Source: a virus
Virus record (IMG/VR): IMGVR_UViG_3300005838_000043
Location: 1 to 30,175 of that record
Length of the DNA: 30,175 bases
Strand: one strand, 5' to 3'
The notes under the pieces are model-generated. The model was not told the DNA's origin, ran no database searches, and saw nothing but the letters and a program-made list of their open reading frames with translations. Shown here piece after piece: positions 7,778 to 15,679 of this stretch (its first letter is position 1; every line of letters begins with the position of its first letter). Made by a program: the position numbers and the translations under genes.

Positions 7778-8999
7778 AGATATGAAAAATGAAATAATGA
7801 AAGCAGCAGAAATTCTCGGTTTAACCGAGGAAGATGCAATGAGTAAGTTTGAGGACATTTGTGCCAAGAACAATCTTGATGTATCTAAAGAACCCTTGTT
7901 AGCAAGAGGTCTTTGGCGACAGTATTTTAGTAGTGCGAGAAACATACTAACCCGCGAAAGCACAACAACTAACAACACAAACAATTCTTTTTACAAGAAG
8001 GCGTTTGGTTTCTTTGTATCGCTAGATGAAGCCGTTGATATAATGGCGTTAGATAGAGATAGAGTAATGAAAGAATACAATAGAGATAGTGATTTAACTT
8101 ACTCTCTTGGTAAGGTAGCACTTTTTGCTGAATCAGAAGATGGAAAATACGAAGGAAGAATGATGAGGGATAATGAAGAAAGAAGTAAAGTTATGGATGA
8201 ATTACCTGAAAATAATGTAGTATTAGATAATGGACTATTTTTAGTTCCATTGAATACTAATGATGCAGAATGGAATAAAAAGAACTACGGTAAACCTACA
8301 AAGGCTTCGGAGTGGAGAAAAACAGGAATATTTGTAGGAGAAGTTGATGGAAGAATGGGTGCTTTTGCCTTTAGTTATAAAGGTGAATCTTGTTTAACAT
8401 TTACACCAACAACATTTGAGTGGGTTCATTTTGATTCATTCTTTATGAACGAAGATTATACAAGTATCTTTGGTGGTAAGTCTAGAACGATGGAATCATT
8501 AATTCTTAATGATGATTTAGAAGAAGAAGATGATAGAAAGCGTCAACCATTTGGTGAAGTTCAAGATATAATTATGGAATACTGCACTGAAAATTACAGC
8601 CCATTAGTTGATTTAGAACAGGCTCATAGTAATGCGGCGGCAAGACCATACAAACAAAAATATGTTGTTACTGATGGAACTGTTACTAGTATTAATATGA
8701 CTCCAACTAATAATGGTAATAGGATTATTAACATTGATGATTTAACAACCGAGTTTAATTTTGATAATGATGGTTTTACAGCAACTACTTGTTGGACACC
8801 TTCATCATTAGTAATTGATTTTGGTATTGGTTCTGAAGTTATAGTTGTAGGGCGCACTAGTCAGGGAACTGATGATGAAGGCGCATTAAGACCAGTAACA
8901 ATTAATGTTAGTGGAATATATGTTATTAATGCTAGAGGCGGAAGCCCAGAATTAATTGAACATGTTGATTCAGAAGAAACCGATTGGTTCTTTGATTGA
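7770..8999 (+). CDS. Putative single-stranded DNA-binding (RPA/OB-fold-like) protein
   Basis: A 409-residue soluble protein with a helical N-terminus, a beta-rich middle (TGIFVGEVDGRMGAFAF) and a C-terminal OB-like stretch (KQKYVVTDGTVTSINM ... SEVIVVGRTSQG). It ends in the acidic-aromatic tail DSEETDWFFD, like the partner-binding tails of SSB proteins. Between the clamp loader and the RecA-like/PCNA genes, an ssDNA-binding protein is the expected replisome piece. The family is not firmly recognised. The start at 7770 has GAGG at a good distance and overlaps the previous stop; ATGs at 7746 and 7764 are alternatives. Confidence 0.5.
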   Translation: MNEDMKNEIMKAAEILGLTEEDAMSKFEDICAKNNLDVSKEPLLARGLWRQYFSSARNILTRESTTTNNTNNSFYKKAFGFFVSLDEAVDIMALDRDRVMKEYNRDSDLTYSLGKVALFAESEDGKYEGRMMRDNEERSKVMDELPENNVVLDNGLFLVPLNTNDAEWNKKNYGKPTKASEWRKTGIFVGEVDGRMGAFAFSYKGESCLTFTPTTFEWVHFDSFFMNEDYTSIFGGKSRTMESLILNDDLEEEDDRKRQPFGEVQDIIMEYCTENYSPLVDLEQAHSNAAARPYKQKYVVTDGTVTSINMTPTNNGNRIINIDDLTTEFNFDNDGFTATTCWTPSSLVIDFGIGSEVIVVGRTSQGTDDEGALRPVTINVSGIYVINARGGSPELIEHVDSEETDWFFD

Positions 9000-9038
9000 T
9001 TTCGTAAAAGTGTAGTCATGCACGAATTGTTGGCTATT

Positions 9039-9055
9039 AGGGGTGCAACTCCCCT
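9039..9055 (+). other. Small GC-rich hairpin between genes
   Basis: AGGGG-TGCAACT-CCCCT forms a 5-bp stem in the longest gap (77 bases) of the plus-strand block, between the putative ssDNA-binding protein and the gene at 9077. No T-run follows, so a terminator is unlikely; an mRNA-processing or stability element is possible. A frame of 18 codons (9018-9074) also crosses it and is not called as a gene. Confidence 0.3.
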
Positions 9056-9076
9056 TAATTTAAAAGAGGAATAAAT

Positions 9077-9316
9077 ATGAAAGAATATGAAATAATAGAT
9101 AATAGAATTATTAAAGGTAATAGTTTTTGGTTCAATGTAACCAAAGTTGACTTTACTACAAGAAGAATGAATGATGAAACTGGGGAATATTGGGTTAAGT
9201 TCCATTTCCCTTCAGGAAAAGAAATAAGAATAAAAGTAGATAGAAAAGATTTAGATGAATTAACTTCTCCTTTCAATTTTAATAATAATGGTGATGATAA
9301 TGGTAATAACATATGA
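9077..9316 (+). CDS. Hypothetical protein, 79 aa
   Basis: Seventy-nine residues with a beta-rich core (SFWFNVTKVDFTTRR ... YWVKFHFPSGKEIRIKV) followed by a helix and an Asn/Asp-rich low-complexity tail. GAGG precedes the ATG. The strand-turn-strand then helix pattern is loosely like small ssDNA-binding folds such as PC4, but this is not strong enough to name it. Its 3' end overlaps the RecA-like gene by 17 bases. Confidence 0.55.
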   Translation: MKEYEIIDNRIIKGNSFWFNVTKVDFTTRRMNDETGEYWVKFHFPSGKEIRIKVDRKDLDELTSPFNFNNNGDDNGNNI

Positions 9317-10139
9317 AGAAAGAAAACAACAAATAATACAACAGATAGTAGATAGAAGAAGCGCAGAGAAGGAATTCCTATTAGTAGGAATTACAGGTAG
9401 ACCTAAAGTTGGTAAGTCAGGTTTAGCAATGGATTGTAGAACTGAAGAAGAAATTAAGAACGGTATGAAAGTAAAGATACTAGACCTTGATGATGGTTCT
9501 ACTGCTACTTGGGATTCTGCTTGGGATAGAGATGAGAACATAGAAGTTTATGTTCCTAATGTTTGGAACAATGATGGTTCTATGAATTGGGATGAAACTT
9601 TTCACAACTGTTCTACTTGGATTAAGATGGCTGAAGAAGATATTAAAGAAGGTAATATTAAAGCAGTTATTCTAGATGGTGTAGATAAAATCTATGAAGG
9701 TTCTAGTGATGTATTAAGGAAATCATTAGTTAAGAATGCAGCAAGAAGTGGTTCTGTAATACAAGATTCAGATACGGTGATGGTTAAACCATTAGATTGG
9801 AAAGTAAGAAATAATATCTATGATAGAATTATTAATCCATTTGTAGCACTAAGAGCAAATAGATTTCTAATTACACATATGAAACTTGTATATGAAGGGA
9901 TTGGCGCACCAATAGCAGTAGGAGAAACTCCTGATTGGTATAAGACAACACCACATAAATTACTACAAATAATAAATATAACCGAACAGAAATTAGGAAA
10001 TAAAACAACATACAAAGGAAAATTAGTTGCAAGTAAAACTAATTCCAATATGGTTGGTAAGAGTTGGCCTATCTTCGTATTAGAAGAATCGGGCAATGAA
10101 TGGAATGGAATACCCGAATTAAAACAGGGTGAATTATAA
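9300..10139 (+). CDS. RecA-like P-loop ATPase (Sak4/RadA-like)
   Basis: This 279-residue protein has Walker A GRPKVGKS (residues 33-40) and Walker B AVILDGVD (D126), followed by a RecA-core-like strand RFLITHMK. Size and motifs match the phage Sak4-type short RecA/RadA ATPases that assist single-strand annealing and recombination; a full RadA with an HhH domain is not present. It lies between the putative ssDNA-binding protein and the clamp, a common pairing for Sak4. ATG 9300 is preferred, with GGTGA just upstream; ATGs at 9288 and 9294 are in frame. Confidence 0.7.
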   Translation: MVITYEERKQQIIQQIVDRRSAEKEFLLVGITGRPKVGKSGLAMDCRTEEEIKNGMKVKILDLDDGSTATWDSAWDRDENIEVYVPNVWNNDGSMNWDETFHNCSTWIKMAEEDIKEGNIKAVILDGVDKIYEGSSDVLRKSLVKNAARSGSVIQDSDTVMVKPLDWKVRNNIYDRIINPFVALRANRFLITHMKLVYEGIGAPIAVGETPDWYKTTPHKLLQIINITEQKLGNKTTYKGKLVASKTNSNMVGKSWPIFVLEESGNEWNGIPELKQGEL

Positions 10140-10154
10140 TGGAGATAAATAACA

Positions 10155-10919
10155 ATGAAAATAATAATAGAGGCAAAGAGAATAAGTGAATTAATAGAAA
10201 GTGTAGCATTGAAAGGAAGATACTTTAATGGTGCTGAATCTAAGAATGGAATGTTATCTGAGTGTGCATATTTAACATTAACAGATGGAAATTTAGATTT
10301 ATGGAATGCAGATAACACAACTGTTTGTGGAATTAGAGAAGTATTAGAAATCACTCCTGATTTTGAAAATGGAGAAGTAGTTTTAGATATATTAAAAACA
10401 GTAAAATATCTTAAAGGATTTACTGGTGATGTTTTATTTGATGCGAGTGATTTCTTATGTATTTCTAATGAAGTATCTACTGCTACCCTACCATTAGTAA
10501 CAGAACATAGTCATAAGAATATGATTGATATGTTAATTGTTTTTAATGAAACTGTTAGAGATGTGAATGTAGTTTTCCCCACATTTAGAAAAACTACATT
10601 TGAAACTAAAATACATCTTTTAGCATCAGACTTATCCTTATCAACAAAAGGATGTGATGTGATTAATACCGCTAGATATAAATTTGATTATAATAATAGA
10701 GTGTTTACTATGTCTAGTATTAAAACTGATATTGATAAATATGAAACTGATGTTACTATGCTTACACAAGATGGTGATGAGTCTACTGTAGAATTTACAG
10801 GTTTCTTTCATAGTTTCTTTAAAACAGTAGTGAATATATATCTTAAAGATGATTCACCTGTTTTGTTTGTATCACCTAATAGATTATTATTGAAAGCACC
10901 CTACATGGATAGGAGTTGA
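10155..10919 (+). CDS. pcn: PCNA-like sliding clamp
   Basis: The 254-residue product has the length of archaeal PCNA (about 245-250) and its strand pattern: an N-terminal KIIIEAKRISELIESVA helix, an acidic central region and a C-terminal strand VLFVSPNRLLLKAPYM in the position of the last PCNA strands. A homotrimeric ring tethering polymerase, ligase and nucleases to DNA is the expected role. Sequence similarity is remote and the usual LAPK/R ending is changed, so the call rests on length, pattern and its place beside rfcS, polB and ligase. GGAGATAA precedes the start. Confidence 0.7.
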   Translation: MKIIIEAKRISELIESVALKGRYFNGAESKNGMLSECAYLTLTDGNLDLWNADNTTVCGIREVLEITPDFENGEVVLDILKTVKYLKGFTGDVLFDASDFLCISNEVSTATLPLVTEHSHKNMIDMLIVFNETVRDVNVVFPTFRKTTFETKIHLLASDLSLSTKGCDVINTARYKFDYNNRVFTMSSIKTDIDKYETDVTMLTQDGDESTVEFTGFFHSFFKTVVNIYLKDDSPVLFVSPNRLLLKAPYMDRS

Positions 10920-10923
10920 TTAA

Positions 10924-11175
10924 ATGAGTGCAAAGCAAGAATACACAGGATTTTACGAAACCGATTACATTTACTGTTGTGTAAATTACTCTTCCTGTGA
11001 TGGGAGATACGATTCAGAACAGGAAGCGATAGAGTGTTGTTCCGTGTGTAGTGAGTGCGGCGATGCGTGGTATGAGTGCGTGGGACAATGCGAATGGTGT
11101 GACGAGTGCTATACTCCCGAATGTAAGAACAGCCCCGACGGTGATGAACCCTGCCCCGAAAAGGAAGAGGAATAA
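10924..11175 (+). CDS. Cys-rich acidic protein, 83 aa
   Basis: Thirteen cysteines in 83 residues, arranged as CC, C, CC, CSEC, C-x4-CEWCDEC, C and C, strongly suggest two or three bound zinc ions. The protein is acidic and ends in KEEE. Its DNA is visibly richer in G and C (GAGTGCGGCGATGCG) than the surrounding AT-rich genes, suggesting a different origin or different constraint. It lies between the clamp and the polymerase. Family not recognised. Confidence 0.6.
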   Translation: MSAKQEYTGFYETDYIYCCVNYSSCDGRYDSEQEAIECCSVCSECGDAWYECVGQCEWCDECYTPECKNSPDGDEPCPEKEEE

Positions 11176-11177
11176 AA

Positions 11178-12848
11178 ATGATAATCAATGAAATAAAAAA
11201 TGGAATAGGATTAAGGTGGAGAGAGAACGGTGAAGTTAAAGAAAAAATTGTTACTCTCAAAGAATTTCCGCATTACTTTTTTATTAAGGCTACATCTACT
11301 AGACATACTGATTTATTAATTAAAGATAACAATACTAGAGGGAAGTTTAAGATTGAGTTAAATTATGAAATGGGTGAATGGAAATCTCTTAATGGTGATT
11401 TATTAGTTAAAGTAACTTGGGGAACTAAATCTCCTAATATAAAATATCAAATTAGAGAACAATTAGAAGAATTAGGTGTTGATACTTATGAAGCAGACAT
11501 TCCACATCATTATCGTTATACTGTTGATTGTATTGATAAGATACCCGAATATAAAATGCGTAAGTGTTTTTGGGATATGGAATGGCAAATAGGTGGTGAA
11601 CATGATGGTAAGATTACATGTATAGTTGCTTATGATAACTACGATAGTAAGTACAATACTTTTGTTTGGTTTCCTACTGGAACAGTGTTAGCACATATTA
11701 AGAATGTTAATATATTTACATCAGAAGAAGATATGTTAAATGCATTCTTAGAATATATTGTTAATAAAAGACCCGACATGTTAATTTCTTGGTTCGGATG
11801 GAAGTTCGACTTACCTAAATTAATAGAAAGGAATACTGTTTATAATATTGATTCTAGATTACTGTCGCCATATAATGAAGTTAGAGGTGTTTCTTGGAGT
11901 GAAGATAAAGTTAAAATCTATCCTAAACATATACATGATTCTTCACCTGTGTCGCAACCAATAAAAGGTTTAATTACAGTAGCATTAGATTTAGTATTTG
12001 AAAGACAATGGAACGATGCACAACGAGGAACATTACCTTCTATGGCTTTGGATTATATTTCTGAAACTGTTTTAGGAGATAATAAATTAGTTAGTGAAAA
12101 GTTTCCTGATAAAATTGAGTTCTTTAGAAGGGCATGGTTAGAAGATACTGAAACATATTTAGAATATGCTTTGAAAGATGTAGAACTTATTAAAAGGATT
12201 GATGAAGAAAACCATTGTATTGATTCAGTATTAGCACTACAAAAATTACTAATCGCACCCTTTGATGCTTGCTTCTATGCAAGTAATATGGGTGGAATAT
12301 ATTTCATGCGTAATGCTTCTTGGAAAGCACCGACAGGTAAGAAAGGAGAACGTGTTAATTATGAAGGGGCTATGATATACAATCCTTTGACTGAAGGCAC
12401 AAATGGACTTCATCATAATGTAGCGGCATTTGATTTTGCTTCTCTTTATCCATCAATGATAATTTCACGGAATATTTCTTGGGAATCTAAATCTGCAACT
12501 CCTACTGAGTTCGCAGTTAACTTAGCAATACCTAGAGATTTTAGTGAAGTTAAAGAAGAGAAAATGCTTTACTACAAGACCAATGAATTAGGTTTGTTAC
12601 CTAAATCTTTAATTGAACTTAAAGCATTAAGAAACGAATACAAAAAGAATATGAAAGAAGCATCAACCAAAGATGGTAAGATTAAATGGAACAATAATCA
12701 AATGGCTGTAAAAAGGCTGATGGCATCTTTCTATGGGATAACGGCGTATCAAGGGTTTGGTTGGGCTGATATAGACTTAGCCGCTAGTATTACTGCTAGT
12801 GCTAGAGAAGCAATTAGAGCCGCAGCATTTAAGGTGAGAGAATTATGA
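11178..12848 (+). CDS. polB: Family B DNA polymerase, N-terminal part (exonuclease and palm up to motif B)
   Basis: The 556 residues hold the N-terminal domain, the 3'-5' exonuclease and most of palm and fingers. Exo I is FWDMEW (D133, E135), Exo II is GWKFDLP (D211) without the usual Asn, and Exo III is Y330-ALK-D334. Motif A is DFASLYPSMI (D419) and motif B is K512-RLMASFYG. The protein ends just after the palm helix ITASAREAIRAAAF, so motif C is missing here and is supplied by the gene at 13234. A two-part enzyme is expected, as known for Methanothermobacter PolB. It starts 2 bases after the Cys-rich gene. Confidence 0.93.
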   Translation: MIINEIKNGIGLRWRENGEVKEKIVTLKEFPHYFFIKATSTRHTDLLIKDNNTRGKFKIELNYEMGEWKSLNGDLLVKVTWGTKSPNIKYQIREQLEELGVDTYEADIPHHYRYTVDCIDKIPEYKMRKCFWDMEWQIGGEHDGKITCIVAYDNYDSKYNTFVWFPTGTVLAHIKNVNIFTSEEDMLNAFLEYIVNKRPDMLISWFGWKFDLPKLIERNTVYNIDSRLLSPYNEVRGVSWSEDKVKIYPKHIHDSSPVSQPIKGLITVALDLVFERQWNDAQRGTLPSMALDYISETVLGDNKLVSEKFPDKIEFFRRAWLEDTETYLEYALKDVELIKRIDEENHCIDSVLALQKLLIAPFDACFYASNMGGIYFMRNASWKAPTGKKGERVNYEGAMIYNPLTEGTNGLHHNVAAFDFASLYPSMIISRNISWESKSATPTEFAVNLAIPRDFSEVKEEKMLYYKTNELGLLPKSLIELKALRNEYKKNMKEASTKDGKIKWNNNQMAVKRLMASFYGITAYQGFGWADIDLAASITASAREAIRAAAFKVREL

Positions 12849-12860
12849 TGAGGAATATAA

Positions 12861-12950
12861 ATGAAATGTAGAAAAAATAAATGTAATAATTTAATATTAC
12901 CAAACCATAAGTTATGTTTTTATCATATTTTTTGGGGGGATGAAGAATGA
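12861..12950 (+). CDS. 29-aa zinc-finger micro-protein between polymerase halves
   Basis: A 30-codon frame whose product has C-x4-C near the start and LCFYH near the end (CRKNKC ... CFYH), a plausible C-C-C-H zinc site. Its TGA overlaps the next ATG (ATGA), and a purine run GGGGGGATGAAG serves the following gene. It lies in the 98-base gap after the first polymerase gene. Function unknown. Confidence 0.45.
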   Translation: MKCRKNKCNNLILPNHKLCFYHIFWGDEE

Positions 12951-13237
12951 GTAAGATAGAAGATGAAGTATGTGAGAAAATTCAGAATAGAGCAGAACAA
13001 GCAAGGGTGGAAAAACCCTGTCCTAAATGTGGTCATGCTAATTTAAAATATAACAATAAGACTATGGAACGAAATGACTTATCTAATGAAGAGTGGTTAA
13101 TTCATGCACAAGAAGAGGCTATGGATTTAGCGGTGTATTTACAGAAGTTAATCACTACACAAATACCTTCTAACTCAACACAAGAACTTGAATCAATAAG
13201 AAAAGAATATATTAAATCAAAGAGGGATTTCAAATGA
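12947..13237 (+). CDS. Zinc-knuckle and MazG-like helical protein, 96 aa
   Basis: CPKCGHANLKY is one zinc knuckle. The second half, EEWLIHAQEEAMDLAVYLQKLI, has the E-E...D helix pattern of all-alpha NTP pyrophosphohydrolases (MazG-like) often found in phages, though only one such helix is clear. The ATG follows GGGGGGATGAAGA and overlaps the previous stop. Its end overlaps the second polymerase gene as ATGA, so the three are cotranslated. A nucleotide-pool or polymerase-associated role is possible. Confidence 0.5.
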   Translation: MSKIEDEVCEKIQNRAEQARVEKPCPKCGHANLKYNNKTMERNDLSNEEWLIHAQEEAMDLAVYLQKLITTQIPSNSTQELESIRKEYIKSKRDFK

Positions 13238-14160
13238 AAGTAGTTTACGGACACACTGATTCTATTTATGTTAAATGTGATGATATAGTAAAAGCAAAAG
13301 AAGTTTGTAATGAGGTTAACGATTATGTAAGAACTTTCTTTCCTAATATATTAGGATTAGAAGAACATCCTGTAACCTTAGAGTTTGAAAAGTATTACAA
13401 ATCATTAGGAGTAGGTGCTACCAAAAATAGAAATGCTGGATTAATAACTTGGAAAGACGGAGAATATCTTGAAGAAGATGAATTTGTCCTTACTGGTTTT
13501 TCTGCTAAGAGAGTTGCACAAACTAAATTAGCAAAAGAAACACAATTAAAGATTCTTAAAATGTGGGTTGATGGTGATAGTGAAGAAGTAATTACAGATT
13601 ATTTACATGAACTATTCGTTAATGTGCTTAGTGGTAATATAGAATTATCAATGTTAATTAACAGAAGCAGATACAAAGAAGAGAGATTTAAAGTTAGATG
13701 TATGGGAGAATGTAAGAAAATGAAATGGGGAAAAATACTTACATTATCAGAAATTATTAAGAATATTGTAAAACATAGAACTAATTTTTCAAGTGATGAT
13801 TGGAAGTGTTGTAATAGTCCTAACTTAAGAACAACCCAAAATAAAAGACCTGTAATTGGTTCAGGTATTGAAGGGGTTTTGTATTATAATTCTATTAATA
13901 CAATTCCTATTGATGATTCATATTTATACATGAAAATTAAAGATGTTAATGATACTTATATTCATCCCTTAACCCAAAAAGACACTGTGCCTTCTTGGGT
14001 TGCAGGTAAACAAGAAAAAGAATTACTTGAATTTACTCCTGATTATTTGCATTATGCCTATCAAGTTGTTAGTAAAGCAGAACCTATTTACAAAGCAATG
14101 GAATGGGATGTAAATAATATTATAAGAAGTAGGCATCAAGATTTGGAGGATTGGTTTTGA
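13234..14160 (+). CDS. polB: Family B DNA polymerase, C-terminal part (motif C and thumb)
   Basis: The 308-residue product begins five residues before motif C, VVYGHTDSIYV, where most PolB enzymes have YGDTDS. The second Asp (D9) of the catalytic pair remains and the first is His (H7). The rest matches the palm end and thumb, including GFSAKRVAQTKLAKETQ and SGIEGVLYYN, the latter a PolB C-terminal signature region. A Cys-bearing insert (RCMGECKKMKW ... WKCCNSP) lies in the thumb. The last residues QDLEDWF resemble a degenerate PIP tail. It starts by ATGA overlap and should assemble with the product at 11178. Confidence 0.9.
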   Translation: MKVVYGHTDSIYVKCDDIVKAKEVCNEVNDYVRTFFPNILGLEEHPVTLEFEKYYKSLGVGATKNRNAGLITWKDGEYLEEDEFVLTGFSAKRVAQTKLAKETQLKILKMWVDGDSEEVITDYLHELFVNVLSGNIELSMLINRSRYKEERFKVRCMGECKKMKWGKILTLSEIIKNIVKHRTNFSSDDWKCCNSPNLRTTQNKRPVIGSGIEGVLYYNSINTIPIDDSYLYMKIKDVNDTYIHPLTQKDTVPSWVAGKQEKELLEFTPDYLHYAYQVVSKAEPIYKAMEWDVNNIIRSRHQDLEDWF

Positions 14161-14513
14161 AACTATCTTGGTCTATGCAAAGAAGAGTAGATAGATGGAA
14201 GATTAAATATGATAAATTAATTAAATTAGTTATTAAAATTAAAAAGAAAATAAAAAAAATAAATAAAAAGGGAGTTAATAAAATGAATAAAAATAAAAAG
14301 TTATTACAATCAGATAAAACAATATTATTTGAAGAATATTCTAATGAGTATATAGGATTAACAATAGAAAAAGACACAATTAGTTTGATTAATAGTCCAC
14401 CACTTACTTTACCTGTATCTAAACATCATAGAAAATGTGAATGTGATATATGTATAGAAATGTTAATAGGAAATTTAGCATATCAATTTGATAAGGAGAA
14501 TGATGAGGAATGA
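14157..14513 (+). CDS. Hypothetical lysine-rich protein with CECDIC, 118 aa
   Basis: A TTG at 14157 lies 7 bases after GGAGG and overlaps the polymerase stop (TTGA). From there the product has a Lys/Ile-rich helix (IKYDKLIKLVIKIKKKIKKI) and a C-terminal HHRKCECDIC metal-like motif. A second good start, ATG 14283 behind GGGAG, would give 77 residues without the basic helix. Either is possible; the downstream half is the better supported part. Family not recognised. Confidence 0.5.
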   Translation: MKLSWSMQRRVDRWKIKYDKLIKLVIKIKKKIKKINKKGVNKMNKNKKLLQSDKTILFEEYSNEYIGLTIEKDTISLINSPPLTLPVSKHHRKCECDICIEMLIGNLAYQFDKENDEE

Positions 14514-15406
14514 AAATACAGAAAAAAGATGGATTTGAAAGAGAATTTACATACCAATGGAATGCTAAATGGAAAGAAGATGATATTAGTAAGCCCATTT
14601 TGAAGTTAACAAAATCCTCATTAGGTTCTTATGATTGGTGTCCTAAAAAATATCAATTTAACTACATGGAAGGGAAACCACAAGATACTTCTGAAGCAAT
14701 GCACAATGGAACTTTGGTTCACAATGCCTTAGAAGAGTTTTATAATGTTTTTGATATTAAGAAAGCAGAAACAATGGATGTTGCTGAAGTAACTGAATAT
14801 TGTTTTAGTTTATTTCCAATAGATAATATGTCTGAAATGTATGAAACATTATCTATTAATGAAGCACAACGTTTTATGGTTGCTAAAGAAGATAAGACAT
14901 TAGAAATGTTTTTGCCTGTGATTAATGAAGTTTGTTTAAATGCACAAATAGTTATTAATCGAGCAGATTTTCCTAAGTTCCCCTTAAAAAGAGATTACAC
15001 TGTGCATTTACAAGGGATTATTGATAGGATGTTTGTAGATAAAACAGGATATATCCCTATGGAGTTAAAAACTGGTGCTTGGAAAGAATACAAGAAAACT
15101 TCTATGAGAAAGGAAATGGCTTATTATAAATTATTATTCGATAATTGTCCGATAGAACAATTAGAAGCAATAGGAATTAATAGAGATTTATCAATAACTC
15201 ATTGGGGTTGGAGATACCCTGCTTCAAATCATATATATGTAGAAGAACAAAAGAAAAGTAGCCATACAGCAGTTATGAGAAGTATAGCAAAATTAATAAA
15301 AGCATATGAAGATGATTTATTCCCAACTAAATATAATGCTAGAACATGTTCGTTTTGTAGTTACTTAGATATTTGTGATGGTGGAGCAGACGAGGGGTGG
15401 TTATGA
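14510..15406 (+). CDS. Cas4/RecB-like PD-(D/E)XK exonuclease with Fe-S cysteines
   Basis: The 298-residue nuclease has the RecB/Cas4 set: SSLGSYDWCPKKYQFNY (C44), GTLVHNALEEF (H71), GIIDRMF (D172), PMELKTG (E185, K187) and KEMAYYKLL in the Q/Y motif position. C280, C283 and C289 near the C-terminus with C44 make the four-Cys Fe-S staple of Cas4 and AddB. Such enzymes resect DNA ends during replication and recombination; no cas1, cas2 or CRISPR array is nearby, so a CRISPR adaptation role is not supported. The start is ATGA-coupled. Confidence 0.88.
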   Translation: MKIQKKDGFEREFTYQWNAKWKEDDISKPILKLTKSSLGSYDWCPKKYQFNYMEGKPQDTSEAMHNGTLVHNALEEFYNVFDIKKAETMDVAEVTEYCFSLFPIDNMSEMYETLSINEAQRFMVAKEDKTLEMFLPVINEVCLNAQIVINRADFPKFPLKRDYTVHLQGIIDRMFVDKTGYIPMELKTGAWKEYKKTSMRKEMAYYKLLFDNCPIEQLEAIGINRDLSITHWGWRYPASNHIYVEEQKKSSHTAVMRSIAKLIKAYEDDLFPTKYNARTCSFCSYLDICDGGADEGWL

Positions 15407-15675
15407 TGGAAATTAAATGGATTACCCATCAAGGAATAAGGGTGTTAGCACTATTAGTGGATGATAATGACCCATATTATATATGTGAAAATTGCGGTAA
15501 TAAGAGTTATGCACATCCTAAATTAGCAACTAAAGAAGATGCAGAATGGTGCGGAGATTGTAATGACGCTCATTTTAAAAAACACATGTCTGAAGCAGAA
15601 ATAGGTATGTGGTCTATATGGCAAATGCAAAGAAATAAAGCAATACTAATAGTAAAAAAACTCAGAGGAAAGTGA
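15403..15675 (+). CDS. Zinc-binding protein, 90 aa
   Basis: CENCGNKSYAHP and CGDCNDAHFKKH form a four-Cys site with flanking His, followed by a helical half with three Trp/Met-rich turns. The ATG at 15403 overlaps the nuclease stop (ATGA); the next ATG at 15406 is equally usable. Function unknown. The Cys/His arrangement is not a clear HNH. Confidence 0.55.
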   Translation: MMEIKWITHQGIRVLALLVDDNDPYYICENCGNKSYAHPKLATKEDAEWCGDCNDAHFKKHMSEAEIGMWSIWQMQRNKAILIVKKLRGK

Positions 15676-15679
15676 TTGA

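Noticed and set aside
9018-9074. 18-codon frame between the SSB and the next gene
   Set aside because: No ribosome-binding site and no overlap with its neighbours; it spans a hairpin and is too short to support.
12849-13233. Intein or self-splicing intron between polymerase halves
   Set aside because: The gap contains separate coupled genes with their own starts and stops, and I see no intein splice motifs or homing endonuclease.
14510-15406. CRISPR-Cas adaptation module around the Cas4-like gene
   Set aside because: No repeats with spacers and no cas1 or cas2 are present; the nuclease sits in a replication block, as is usual for viral RecB/Cas4-like enzymes.
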